Origin: UBA3478 sp049596955
Lineage (GTDB): Bacteria > Bacteroidota > Bacteroidia > Flavobacteriales > Flavobacteriaceae
Assembly: GCA_049596955.1 (NCBI GenBank)
Contig: JBMYMD010000009.1
Span: forward strand, 1-64,000
DNA: 64,000 bases
Direction: 5' to 3'
Shown here: positions 1 through 9,039 of the stretch, piece by piece
How positions within the stretch are numbered: position 1 is the stretch's first letter
Layout: every line of letters starts with the position of its first letter
Position numbers and translations under genes: made by a program
Notes under the pieces: generated by a model
Seen by the model: only the letters and a program-made list of their open reading frames with translations
Told to the model about the DNA's origin: nothing
Databases searched by the model: none

Positions 1-664
1 GACCATAGGCGATATCTCCAAAATCAATGATCCCTGTCAGCCCTTGAGTATTGGCCAACAAATTGTACTCGTTGAGATCATTGTGAATTAATCCACTGGG
101 TAAATCTTCTTTTTGAGTCAACACGTACTGCTCGAAACACTGAATAAAATGGTGAACTACTCTACGAACTTCGAGATCAGCAATGAAGTGCATTTTAGAT
201 TTGAGCAGTTTACTCGCATTGAGGTGCCAATTCCAATGTCGCTGACTTATGATTCCGCTCTGAATTGTGGATAGTTTTTGGTGCAATAAGGCCGTTTGCT
301 GACCTATTGAATTTGCCGTTTGCAGGATCGGGCTTGTATCGGCTAAAAATGAACCAGCTACGTAAGTTAAAACCCGAATCAAACCTTTGAAATGCGCGTC
401 GTCAATACGTTCAACCCATTGTGCATTTCTAGACTTTCGCGGAACTGGAAGGTCAATTGTGAGTTGCAGCTGAGAAAGAATACGACTTTCTTCTTCGAGC
501 AGTGTTATAAGATTTGTATCGGTATAGGTTTTTACAATAAACTGAACTCCCTGTTCGGTCTGAATCCGAAAATTTTTATTGTCGTACCCATTGAGCTCTT
601 CAACTTTTTGTGCAGTTAAATCGAAATAATTCGCTAAATAGGATTTTAAGTATTCCGAATTCAT
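1..664 (-). CDS. APH-family kinase domain, N-terminal part (gene runs off the window start)
   Basis: An uninterrupted frame reads from an ATG at 664 down to base 1, about 221 residues, beginning MNSEYLKSYLANYF. Near the visible end are HNDLNEYNLL and IIDFGDIAYG, the catalytic loop (HxDxxxxN) and the DFG-like metal-binding aspartate of aminoglycoside phosphotransferase/choline kinase folds. An invariant-lysine candidate lies in FIVKTY. The start is 5 bp after the stop of the Rieske gene, so it is the third gene of that operon. In many bacteria such a domain opens a long protein fused to an M23-like and a class III aminotransferase (AGXT2L/phospholyase) module; that would suit a hydroxylated amino acid or amino alcohol, but the downstream part is outside the window. 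Kinase fold: confident; substrate: unknown. Confidence 0.8.
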   Translation of the reverse strand, partial: MNSEYLKSYLANYFDLTAQKVEELNGYDNKNFRIQTEQGVQFIVKTYTDTNLITLLEEESRILSQLQLTIDLPVPRKSRNAQWVERIDDAHFKGLIRVLTYVAGSFLADTSPILQTANSIGQQTALLHQKLSTIQSGIISQRHWNWHLNASKLLKSKMHFIADLEVRRVVHHFIQCFEQYVLTQKEDLPSGLIHNDLNEYNLLANTQGLTGIIDFGDIAYG

Positions 665-669
665 AGCAT

Positions 670-1758
670 TTAAGCGTTCATAAATGTGGCAATCAAGCGA
701 TGAAAATGATGAACACCTTGTTCTCGTGTGGGTGAAAACCTTCCGCTTTGGTAAAAACGAGATTGTATTCCGCGTTGAACTCCTTCAACTACAAACTCAT
801 CCTCTCGCTCTACTTTGTCTAAATCTGCGCTTGCCCCTATGTTTAATTTTTGAGCGTCATAAACGTAAGAATAGAAAGAAACTTTACAACTGTCATGACT
901 CAAGGGTTTCACTACGTTAACTGACAATCCCCAGGGATAAAAATTAAACATCATATTGGGAAACAACCAGTAGTAATAGGCTGCAACTTCTTTACCGTAA
1001 TCTATATGATCTTTAGGAAGGTCAAAAGAAGGACTTTGACCTTTAGTATAGCCAATTTGAAGATTGGCGTAATCGTATAAAATGGTCTCGTAATTCTCAT
1101 ACTCAATTTCTTGGTTGAGCCCTTGATGTACGAAAGGAATATGAAAACCTTCGAGATAGTTGTCACAGTATAAGGCCCAATGTGAGCGAACTCTGTAATC
1201 TCGGCTTAGCACAGCATCGTATTTAAATTGATCTAAGGGCAAAAAGCCTACCCGATCATTCATGTCTTTAAGCACATCAGCTATAGGAAAGCTCGGGCGT
1301 ATTCCTGCAAAAATGTGATTGCTCCACAGCTGTGTGTCATAAGTGTGTAAATCGTCACAAGGCCTTGGAAAGTCTTGTGCTTCTTCAAACTCGGGCATAC
1401 TCTTAAAGGCTCCGTTCAACTCAAATCGCCTGCCGTGATAATTGCAGAGAATATGTCTGCTTTTTGTGGGCTGATGTATCATGATATTTCCCCTATGCGT
1501 GCAAACATTTGAGAGGCATTTTACTTGATTGTCTTCGTCGCGAACAACAACCATAGGCTCATCAATCAACGGTGTAAGAAACTCAACCGGAGCCATGTTT
1601 TCGAGTGGAGAAAGCAAGCTGTCTATATCTCCTATCCATTGCCAAGACTTTTCAAAGATTTTGTCCTTAGCGGCTTCAAAATAATCCAAATCAGTGTAAA
1701 AACTTGTGGGTAAGGTTTCGGCTTTTCGAATATCAGCATCAACAAACAATGGCTTCAT
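670..1758 (-). CDS. Rieske 2Fe-2S aromatic-ring-hydroxylating-type oxygenase, choline/carnitine monooxygenase-like
   Basis: 362 residues. The Rieske cluster ligands are visible as CTH (C86, H88) and CNYH (C105, H108). The mononuclear iron site is DNYLEGFHIPFVH with H206 and H211, and a glutamate (E203) at the position that bridges the two metal centres; Glu there, and the DNYLEG motif, resemble choline, glycine-betaine and carnitine monooxygenases more than true aromatic dioxygenases. Expected reaction: O2-dependent hydroxylation or N-dealkylation with electrons from a separate reductase, which is not in the window. The ATG overlaps the TGA of the APC permease (ATGA), so translation is coupled. 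Substrate is inferred only: a small amine or amino acid brought in by the neighbour. Confidence 0.85.
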   Translation of the reverse strand: MKPLFVDADIRKAETLPTSFYTDLDYFEAAKDKIFEKSWQWIGDIDSLLSPLENMAPVEFLTPLIDEPMVVVRDEDNQVKCLSNVCTHRGNIMIHQPTKSRHILCNYHGRRFELNGAFKSMPEFEEAQDFPRPCDDLHTYDTQLWSNHIFAGIRPSFPIADVLKDMNDRVGFLPLDQFKYDAVLSRDYRVRSHWALYCDNYLEGFHIPFVHQGLNQEIEYENYETILYDYANLQIGYTKGQSPSFDLPKDHIDYGKEVAAYYYWLFPNMMFNFYPWGLSVNVVKPLSHDSCKVSFYSYVYDAQKLNIGASADLDKVEREDEFVVEGVQRGIQSRFYQSGRFSPTREQGVHHFHRLIATFMNA

Positions 1759-3035
1759 CTCTTTGATGTTTTAAATATCAGGTACAAGATAATTCCAATT
1801 CCTATTAAACCCATACCGTATAAGAAAACTTCTACTCCAACTCCATAAATCATCCAAAAGCAAAACAACAGACTAATACCAATCAGTATATTTTGGTTGC
1901 GGCCAACTTTATTTTGTTTCTTCAAATACAACGCCAAGCTGAGTATAGACATGATAAATGGAGTCAACACAGATAAAGTTGAAAGATTCATCATAAAAGA
2001 GAAGACTTGAATTAAGCTGTCAGAATATCGAAAAATGAGAACGATACTCGCCAAAAAACTAGATATGATGATTCCGAGATAGGGCGCATTTTTTTTGTTT
2101 TTACGACCAAAAAATGACGGAAACAGCTTGTCGTTTACCATGGCTAAAGGAACTTGCCCTTGAATTAAAATCCATCCGTTTAGAGCCCCTAGCGTAACTA
2201 TTAAAGCCATTATTCCAATAATATACTGAGCGGTATTTCCCAGAAAAACAGCAGAAGCATCGGCAAACGGCGCTGTAGATTCTTGCAACGTAGACATCGG
2301 CAGTAATCCAAAAATAACTACCGAAGAAGAGAGGTATAAGAGTGTGGTAATCGACATGGCCAACACTCCTGCCTTACCGACCGTCTTCGCACTATCACGA
2401 GTTGAATTGCTGTTGATTGTGGCTGATTCTAAGCCTAAAAACGCAAAAAGCGCAAGAGTAGTAGTTGCCGTAATACTTTGAAACAAGTTAGTGTCACTTA
2501 AATTGTTCAGATTGATCATCTGCCAATCAACATACCAAACTCCGATGCATATCACCACTAAAATCGGTGTTATTTTTAAGATGGTAATCCACTTTTGCAA
2601 GCGACTAATCATGAGCAAAGACGAAAAATTAACCGCCGAACAGAGCCAAATAACGCTTACTCCGGTCAGAATAGACAGCATTTTTTGTTCGACGACTTCA
2701 GGAATAAATAGACCTAAATATCCCACAAAAGCTACAGCAATTGCAGCATTGGTACACCAAATCGAAATCCAATACCCCCATCCGACAATAAATGCAGCAA
2801 AATCACCAAATACTTTTTGGGTATAGGCATAAGGACCTCCGTGAACATTGGGAAACTCGGCGGCTAATCCTTTGAATACAATTGCCAATAAGAAGGCTCC
2901 AACGGCTGCAAAAATCCAACCGAGTAGGCTAATTCCTCCGTAAAACGCTAAACTAGCGGGCAACAGAAAAATACCAGAGCCTACCATATTTCCAACGGTC
3001 AATGCTGTACTTGCTGTTAGATCAATTTTCTTCAA
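1755..3035 (-). CDS. APC-superfamily amino acid/amine permease
   Basis: 426 residues with about 12 hydrophobic segments and the family opening VGNMVGSGIFLLP at residues 15-27 (the GSGIF unwound part of TM1 that binds the substrate). First gene of the three-gene minus-strand operon, overlapping the Rieske gene by 4 bp, so it probably imports the substrate of the oxygenase and kinase. The frame has no ATG between the stop codon at 3078-3080 and TM1; family N-termini (MKK then TM1) point to TTG at 3035 as the start. Substrate class (amino acid versus quaternary amine) cannot be read from sequence. Confidence 0.85.
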   Translation of the reverse strand: MKKIDLTASTALTVGNMVGSGIFLLPASLAFYGGISLLGWIFAAVGAFLLAIVFKGLAAEFPNVHGGPYAYTQKVFGDFAAFIVGWGYWISIWCTNAAIAVAFVGYLGLFIPEVVEQKMLSILTGVSVIWLCSAVNFSSLLMISRLQKWITILKITPILVVICIGVWYVDWQMINLNNLSDTNLFQSITATTTLALFAFLGLESATINSNSTRDSAKTVGKAGVLAMSITTLLYLSSSVVIFGLLPMSTLQESTAPFADASAVFLGNTAQYIIGIMALIVTLGALNGWILIQGQVPLAMVNDKLFPSFFGRKNKKNAPYLGIIISSFLASIVLIFRYSDSLIQVFSFMMNLSTLSVLTPFIMSILSLALYLKKQNKVGRNQNILIGISLLFCFWMIYGVGVEVFLYGMGLIGIGIILYLIFKTSKR

Positions 3036-3114
3036 TTCAAGGAGGTTTATTTTTTGGATTAAATGGATTTGTAAAAGCTAAAATTTAGGTAAATTATGTC
3101 AAATTCCTCCACAG

Positions 3115-4053
3115 ATGAGCATGTATATGAAGTATTTGAGTCCATTATTCCTTGCGGTTTGCTTGAGCCTGTCTTGTTCAAAGGAGACTCCCCAAACTGA
3201 AGAAACTGTTGAACCTATCGACCAAAATGTGCTTACAGCCTCTACAGATTTAAGAATTTCAAAGTCTTGGTCTCAGGAACCTCAAGGGTGGCTATACCCT
3301 ATGAATATTGCAGTTCCCACTCAAGATACGCCCTCAAACGGATTTCCCATTCTCATTTTACTTCACGGAAATGGCGGAAACGGATCGAGCATGTTAAACG
3401 AGTGGAGAACGCTCGTTACAGATCATATTTTAATCGCTCCCTCTGGATATCGAAAAAGCTGGAACATCTCAGATGAGGCCAGCGAAGCTCCGGATGTTGA
3501 AATGCTGAGCGATTTAATTGAAAAACTCTCTGAATTTGAAAATGCAGATCTACAGCGCATTCGTATCATAGGATATTCTAATGGTGCCGCTTTAGCCAAT
3601 CGCGTGTTTATCGAAAATAAAAACGAGAGCATTGATCGCATTGCTGCTGTAGTTTCTCAACTCTCCAAAGCACAATACCGCGATAATTCATTTTATGCGC
3701 CAAGTGGAGCCACCGGAGGCTCAGATACTTATGACGGATATGACCTCAGCACCACACCTATTCAAGGAAGGGCATACCTCAGCATTTGCAACGAAAACGA
3801 CCCTATCATTCCCTATTTTGGTGGAGCTTCAGTAGGAGTCGAGTTTCTTCCTGCAAAAGAGGCGGTATATCACATCGCAAAGAGTCAAGGGCACGACGCC
3901 CCTTATGAAGACAGCGAAGGAAGTCAACTCCAAAACTCATCAACCTATGAATACAGCTACCTCGATAAGCAAGTAGTGCACCTTCGAGGCTTTGCAAATC
4001 ACGGAATGAGCGACACCGCTAGAAATTATCTGATCAATTTTATAACTAACTAA
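3115..4053 (+). CDS. Lipoprotein alpha/beta hydrolase, PHB-depolymerase/feruloyl-esterase-like (LpqC type)
   Basis: 312 residues. Signal peptide ending in lipobox LSLSC (Cys21 as read from the first ATG) suggests an envelope lipoprotein. ILLHGNGGNG (about 82-90) is the oxyanion-hole region, IGYSNGAAL carries the nucleophile Ser155, and ENDPIIPY and ANHGMSD supply plausible Asp and His. Three in-frame ATGs (3115, 3121, 3127) precede the hydrophobic stretch; the third, MKYLSPLF, is equally plausible. It is followed after 2 bp by the creatininase-family gene, so it heads a four-gene plus-strand unit. Likely cleaves an ester in the periplasm; substrate unknown. Confidence 0.8.
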   Translation: MSMYMKYLSPLFLAVCLSLSCSKETPQTEETVEPIDQNVLTASTDLRISKSWSQEPQGWLYPMNIAVPTQDTPSNGFPILILLHGNGGNGSSMLNEWRTLVTDHILIAPSGYRKSWNISDEASEAPDVEMLSDLIEKLSEFENADLQRIRIIGYSNGAALANRVFIENKNESIDRIAAVVSQLSKAQYRDNSFYAPSGATGGSDTYDGYDLSTTPIQGRAYLSICNENDPIIPYFGGASVGVEFLPAKEAVYHIAKSQGHDAPYEDSEGSQLQNSSTYEYSYLDKQVVHLRGFANHGMSDTARNYLINFITN

Positions 4054-4055
4054 TC

Positions 4056-4922
4056 ATGAAACGACTTTTACTCTATGGGCTTATGAGTGGTCTTCTTTAT
4101 TTTGGAAGGGCTCAAGAAATCCCTTCAAGGTGGGATGAGCTTACCTATTCAGATTGGGAACTCGCCTTAGAAAAATCGAATTACACCTGTATTTTACCAA
4201 TCGGTATATTAGAAAAGCACGGTATGGGAGTTCCCTTGGGTTCAGACCTCATTCGAGCGAGACAATGGGCGGCCAGGGCAACAAAAGAAGCCTATGCGGT
4301 AGTATTTCCCGATTACTTTTACGGGCAAATCAATGAGGCTAAACACCTCTACGGCACTTTTTCGCTCTCAAGCGAACTCACTATGCAATTGCTCAAAGAA
4401 ACGGTTTCAGAAATTGGTCGAAATGGGTTTAAACGCATTATTATCATCAACGGACACGGTGGCAACCCGCAGATGATTCGATATTTTGTGCAAAACCAGT
4501 TAGAATCTCCTAAAGACTATGCGGTGTACTTTTTTGAACCTAAAATTCCTGAGGATGTTCGAACAAAAATTAGCGAAACTCGAAAAACAGACGCTTCAAC
4601 GGATCAACATGGAGGTGAAAACGAAGCCTCTGCCATTAGCTATTTACGACCGGATTTACTCAAATTAGACCGCAGTGTTTTAGAATCAGGGGCCAACCAA
4701 AGACGACTTCAATTATCGTCTAATCTTTATACAGCAATCTGGTGGTACGCCTCCTATCCCAATCACTATGCAGGCAAGGCTGAAATGGCAACCCGAGAAT
4801 TGGGCAAGCTCATCACTGATGCCACTGTTGATGACTTGATCAAGGCCATAAGAGAAGTGAAAAAAGACACCATGACCCTTCACTTGCAAAATGAATACTT
4901 CAAAAAAATGAAAACCAACTAA
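4056..4922 (+). CDS. Exported creatininase-family amidohydrolase
   Basis: 288 residues. Metal-ligand motifs of the creatininase/MftE family are in order: ILEKHG (E53, H55), GSD (D64), INGHGGN (H134) and DQHGGENEAS (H185, E190). The family hydrolyses cyclic or linear amides (creatinine, formamidopyrimidine intermediates, peptide tails). Residues 1-19 look like a cleavable signal peptide ending FGRAQ, so the enzyme is probably periplasmic, whereas the characterised members I know are cytoplasmic. Gaps of 2 bp on both sides place it in the same transcript as the esterase and the PhyH dioxygenase. Family: good; substrate: unknown. Confidence 0.82.
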   Translation: MKRLLLYGLMSGLLYFGRAQEIPSRWDELTYSDWELALEKSNYTCILPIGILEKHGMGVPLGSDLIRARQWAARATKEAYAVVFPDYFYGQINEAKHLYGTFSLSSELTMQLLKETVSEIGRNGFKRIIIINGHGGNPQMIRYFVQNQLESPKDYAVYFFEPKIPEDVRTKISETRKTDASTDQHGGENEASAISYLRPDLLKLDRSVLESGANQRRLQLSSNLYTAIWWYASYPNHYAGKAEMATRELGKLITDATVDDLIKAIREVKKDTMTLHLQNEYFKKMKTN

Positions 4923-4924
4923 CC

Positions 4925-5881
4925 ATGCAAGCCTACAAGAACGAACACGAAACCATTCCTGGAAATCCCTCAACGGCAAAAAGCAGTGCACTTCAACTTA
5001 GAACCGAGGCCACAGCGCAAGATTTGCTCTTATTGTCTGAATCGGATTGGAGCTTTTGGAAGACCAACGGCTATATCGTTATCAAAGGAGCGATCTCTAA
5101 AACACAGGCGGCAAAAACTGCTGATTTTCTCTGGGAATTTGAAGAAAAAAAACCTGAAGATCCCAGCACTTGGTATACGCAGGCCAGAGCCGAAATGCAG
5201 ATGAAAGAACTCGTCAATACGGGAATGGTTGAAGTATACAATCATCAAACCCTCTGGTCTAACCGTCAAAGTTCAAGCATACATAAAGCATTCTCAGATA
5301 TCTGGGGTACAGAAAAACTATGGGTCACCATTGACCGAGCAAATCTCAATTTTCCGAATAAACCCGGATTTGAATACAAAGGATTTATACATTGGGACTA
5401 CGACCCACAAACCAATCCTCAAAACGTGCAAGGTGTTTTAGCCCTTGCCGACCAAACCGATGAGCAGATGGGTGGATTTCAATGCGTACCCTGGCTTTTT
5501 CAAAATTTTGAAGCGTGGAATGAGCAGCAACCCGAAGACAAAAATCCATTTATTCCCAATCTAAAGGGGCTTGAAGATAAAATAGTCAAGGTTCCTTTAG
5601 AGGCTGGAGACCTGCTTATTTTCAACAGTCAACTGGCTCACGGAATTCGTCCGAACAACAGCAAAGACAAGGTGCGTATCGCACAATACATTTCGATGAT
5701 GCCTGCAGAAGAAGATAACCAGAGCCTCAAAGAATGGAGAATCAACTCTTGGAAAAACAGAATTGCGCCTGAGGGATATGCCTTTCCTGGTGATCCGAGA
5801 AACTGGGAAAAAACAAAATACCAAACCGCCGAACTAAGTGAGCTTGGAAAAAAACTGCTCGGACTTGAAGCTTGGTCATAA
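4925..5881 (+). CDS. Phytanoyl-CoA dioxygenase (PhyH)-family Fe(II)/2-oxoglutarate oxygenase
   Basis: 318 residues, no signal peptide. HWDYDP (H156, D158) and the distal AHGIRPNN (H239), with R251 downstream, form the 2-His-1-carboxylate iron site and 2-oxoglutarate contact. ADQTDEQMGGFQCVPW resembles the typical strand before the distal histidine, where PhyH proteins discuss a substrate-gating loop. Starts 2 bp after the creatininase-family stop. Being cytoplasmic next to two exported hydrolases, it may act on the released and imported product. The hydroxylated substrate is unknown; many bacterial PhyH proteins act on small metabolites rather than phytanoyl-CoA. Confidence 0.8.
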   Translation: MQAYKNEHETIPGNPSTAKSSALQLRTEATAQDLLLLSESDWSFWKTNGYIVIKGAISKTQAAKTADFLWEFEEKKPEDPSTWYTQARAEMQMKELVNTGMVEVYNHQTLWSNRQSSSIHKAFSDIWGTEKLWVTIDRANLNFPNKPGFEYKGFIHWDYDPQTNPQNVQGVLALADQTDEQMGGFQCVPWLFQNFEAWNEQQPEDKNPFIPNLKGLEDKIVKVPLEAGDLLIFNSQLAHGIRPNNSKDKVRIAQYISMMPAEEDNQSLKEWRINSWKNRIAPEGYAFPGDPRNWEKTKYQTAELSELGKKLLGLEAWS

Positions 5882-5917
5882 AGGCATATTTTATACATTT
5901 AATCAAAATCCACATTG

Positions 5918-8900
5918 ATGAAAATTTTTCGATTACTACTGCTTTGTTTGTGCGCCTCTGGTTTTGCACAAGACATGAACACTTATTTTGACGCTGTAAA
6001 ATTTAGAAACATTGGCCCTTTTAGAGGAGGTCGTGCCAACGCGGGAACAGGGGTGGTTGGAGACGTGCTCACCTATTATATGGGAACCACAGGTGGTGGA
6101 GTATGGAAAACTTCTGATGCGGGTCAGCACTGGATAAACATCTCTGACGGTTATTTTAAAACGAGTTCAGTCGGAGCTATTGCCGTGTCTGAAAGCCATT
6201 CGAATGTGGTTTATGTAGGTATGGGAGAACATGCTCCGAGAGGAGTGATGACCTCTCATGGAGATGGGGTATACAAATCAAAAGATGCAGGAAAGACTTG
6301 GGAGCATATGGGGCTAGAACAAACACAGCACATCTCGAGAATTGTGGTTCATCCTGACAATCCAGATATTTTATGGGTAGCAGCCCAGGGACCTTTGCAC
6401 GGGGCTTCTGAACACAGAGGTATTTACAAATCAACCGATGGCGGAAAATCTTGGATAAAAACACTCTACAACAACAACTTGAGTGGAGCCAGTGAACTTA
6501 GTATAGATGCACAAAATCCAGATGTATTATACGCTGCCATGTGGGAACATCTTCGAACACCCTGGAAAGTAATCTCAGGAGGAGACGGAAGTGGTCTCTA
6601 CAAATCTACCGATGGGGGTATGACTTGGAAAAGCATTCACAATGGCTTGCCTGAGGAAAAAGGTAAAATGGCCATTGCAGTATCTCGAGCAAATTCGAAC
6701 AAAATTGTCGCTCTAATTGAAAGTGACTCTAATCAAGAAAAAGGAGGCTTATTCGTTTCGAACAACGGCGGTGCACATTGGACACGAGTAAGTGGCGACC
6801 ATAGATTGATTCAGCGTGCCTGGTACTATATCGAAATAGCGCTTGACCCCCTCGATGAGGATACTATTTATGTGCTAAGTGCAGGGGCGTATAAGTCTAT
6901 TGATGGCGGAAAAAACTGGGAACGCCTTCGAAGTGCACATGGTGATTACCACGATTTATGGATCAACCCAAAAGACTCCAACAACTTAATTCTTACCAGC
7001 GATGGAGGGAGTGAAGTAAGTTTTAATGCTGGAAAACACTGGTCGAGAATAGACCATTTACCGACAGCACAATTCTACAGAGTAACGACAGACCGATTAT
7101 TTCCCTACAATGTTTACGGGGGACAACAAGACAACACCTCCGTTAAAATTGCGAGCATCGGAATGGGGAGCCGAGGAATTTCAGAGCGACACTGGTCAGC
7201 TTCTGCAGGAGGTGAAAGTGCCTTTTTGGCCTTTGATCCAGATGCGCCAAACAAGGTCATGGGAGGAAGTTATTTAGGGACTATAGAACTTTTGGACATC
7301 GAAAGTTCAGCGAGTACGAATATCATGATTGAGCCCAATCTCTATCTTGGATTAGCCGCGCGAGACATGAAATACTTATACAACTGGAACGCGCCCATCC
7401 TGCGCTCCATGCATGAGGAAAACACCTACTTTCACGGCGCGCAATACCTGTTGAAAACAACAGACGAAGGGCTTTCATGGAAAGAGATATCACCAGATTT
7501 AACACGAAATGACGACAGCAAACAAGGAAAAGGTGGAGGCCCTCTAACCAATGAAGCAGTAGGAGCTGAAAACTACGGCACTTTGAGTTATGTGATTGAA
7601 TCGCCGCACGAAGCAGGCGTAATTTACACCGGAAGCGATGACGGACTGCTCTATCTCACCAAAGATGGCGGCCAAACTTGGACCAATATCACCCCTAAAA
7701 ACCTAAACGAAACACTGATAAACAGTATTGAGGTATCACCTCACGACCCAGCAACCGTTTATTTTGCGGCTACGCGCTACAAATTCAATGATTTTACTCC
7801 TGAAATTTATAAAAGCGAAAATTACGGTAAGACGTGGAAGATGATCACCAATGGAATTGCGCAAAATTCCTATACTCGTGTGATCCGAGAAGACACCCAA
7901 AGAAAAGACTTGCTCTTTGCAGGCACATTCGATGGTCTTTACGTTTCGTTTGATGGCGGTAAACAATGGCATTCGCTTCAGTTAAACCTGCCTGTAACCC
8001 CTATAACAGACATCGCTGTTGCTCATGACGATGTGGTTATCGCTACTCAAGGACGTTCTTTTTGGGTTTTAGATGATTTAGAATTGATTAGACAATACAA
8101 CCATCAAAAATCAAAGGACATCACACTTTACACTCCTTCAAACACCATATGGCCCAATTGGTACGGCGGAATGAATTCAAATGCTGCGGATGGGACGGGT
8201 ATGTTTACAGGAGTTAATCCTGCCTCTGGAATGGTCCTTTATTACGAGCTTGACGAAGTAAATGCCAATGAAGTACTTCATCTGAGCATAAAAAATGGAG
8301 CCGGTGAACTGGTCAATACATTTTCTTCTCAAGCAGATGCCGATTACATCGCTTATGAAGGTGCCCCAAGTAAAGACCCTGTATTATCTGCTAAAAAAGG
8401 AATAAATCGTTTTGTTTGGAATCTGAGACATCAAAGTTTACCCGGCATACCTAAAGTATATATCGAAGGAGGATTCAGCGGCCATAAAGCAATCCCAGGA
8501 ACATACACCCTTGAATTGAGCTATGGCGACAAGCAGGCACAACTATCCACTACAATCGAAGCTAACCCGCTTATTAATCTCAGTGCTGAAGCCTATGATG
8601 AATACCATGAATTTATGAGTGCAGCTGAAAAAACCTATACTGAAATGACCCATAAAACAGTGGCCTTGTACAATATTCAACAAAAGCTCGAAGCGGTTTT
8701 AAGCAGCAAAGCAATTGACGCCAATTCCCCATTACACGGTGAAGGAATGCACTTATTAGAATCGCTCAAGGATTGGGATGCGCTCATGGCACAACGACTC
8801 TCTAAAGCTTATGATGACGTTGAGAATTATGAAAATGGATTTACTGCCTACTACATCACTTTGATCAATCAAGCAGATAGCTCCATCCCCAAAATCACTG

Positions 8901-9037
8901 AAGGAGCTAAAGCAAAGATGAACGAATTGAATCAAAAATGGAATGCACTACACAAAGAGGCAAAAGAGCTTGAAGCCTTAATTGAAAAGTTCAATCACAA
9001 GGCCTATGAAAGTGGCTTAGGGTTACTCTCGAGCTGA
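5918..9037 (+). CDS. Secreted Asp-box (BNR/VPS10-like) beta-propeller protein
   Basis: About 1039 residues from the ATG at 5918 (a TTG three bases earlier is less likely). Signal peptide MKIFRLLLLCLCASGFAQ. At least ten Asp-box motifs of the form S-x-D-x-G-x-x-W are visible, for example KSTDGGKSW, KSTDGGMTW, KSIDGGKNW, LTKDGGQTW and VSFDGGKQW, spread over roughly residues 60-690. This predicts one or two 7- to 10-bladed propellers as in sortilin/VPS10 and xyloglucanase-like proteins, followed by a beta-sandwich and a helical C-terminus. Database labels for such proteins are often glycosyl hydrolase, but no catalytic residues can be assigned here. Last gene of the 3115-9037 unit (36 bp gap) and ends 2 bp from the convergent glpF stop. 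Confidence 0.82.
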   Translation: MKIFRLLLLCLCASGFAQDMNTYFDAVKFRNIGPFRGGRANAGTGVVGDVLTYYMGTTGGGVWKTSDAGQHWINISDGYFKTSSVGAIAVSESHSNVVYVGMGEHAPRGVMTSHGDGVYKSKDAGKTWEHMGLEQTQHISRIVVHPDNPDILWVAAQGPLHGASEHRGIYKSTDGGKSWIKTLYNNNLSGASELSIDAQNPDVLYAAMWEHLRTPWKVISGGDGSGLYKSTDGGMTWKSIHNGLPEEKGKMAIAVSRANSNKIVALIESDSNQEKGGLFVSNNGGAHWTRVSGDHRLIQRAWYYIEIALDPLDEDTIYVLSAGAYKSIDGGKNWERLRSAHGDYHDLWINPKDSNNLILTSDGGSEVSFNAGKHWSRIDHLPTAQFYRVTTDRLFPYNVYGGQQDNTSVKIASIGMGSRGISERHWSASAGGESAFLAFDPDAPNKVMGGSYLGTIELLDIESSASTNIMIEPNLYLGLAARDMKYLYNWNAPILRSMHEENTYFHGAQYLLKTTDEGLSWKEISPDLTRNDDSKQGKGGGPLTNEAVGAENYGTLSYVIESPHEAGVIYTGSDDGLLYLTKDGGQTWTNITPKNLNETLINSIEVSPHDPATVYFAATRYKFNDFTPEIYKSENYGKTWKMITNGIAQNSYTRVIREDTQRKDLLFAGTFDGLYVSFDGGKQWHSLQLNLPVTPITDIAVAHDDVVIATQGRSFWVLDDLELIRQYNHQKSKDITLYTPSNTIWPNWYGGMNSNAADGTGMFTGVNPASGMVLYYELDEVNANEVLHLSIKNGAGELVNTFSSQADADYIAYEGAPSKDPVLSAKKGINRFVWNLRHQSLPGIPKVYIEGGFSGHKAIPGTYTLELSYGDKQAQLSTTIEANPLINLSAEAYDEYHEFMSAAEKTYTEMTHKTVALYNIQQKLEAVLSSKAIDANSPLHGEGMHLLESLKDWDALMAQRLSKAYDDVENYENGFTAYYITLINQADSSIPKITEGAKAKMNELNQKWNALHKEAKELEALIEKFNHKAYESGLGLLSS

Positions 9038-9039
9038 TC

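Noticed and set aside
684..920. Open frame on the plus strand inside the Rieske gene, and similar antisense frames across many genes (for example 2491-2826, 37334-37714, 41758-42084)
   Set aside because: They lie opposite well-supported genes, have no recognisable domain or signal peptide and look like codon-pattern shadows.
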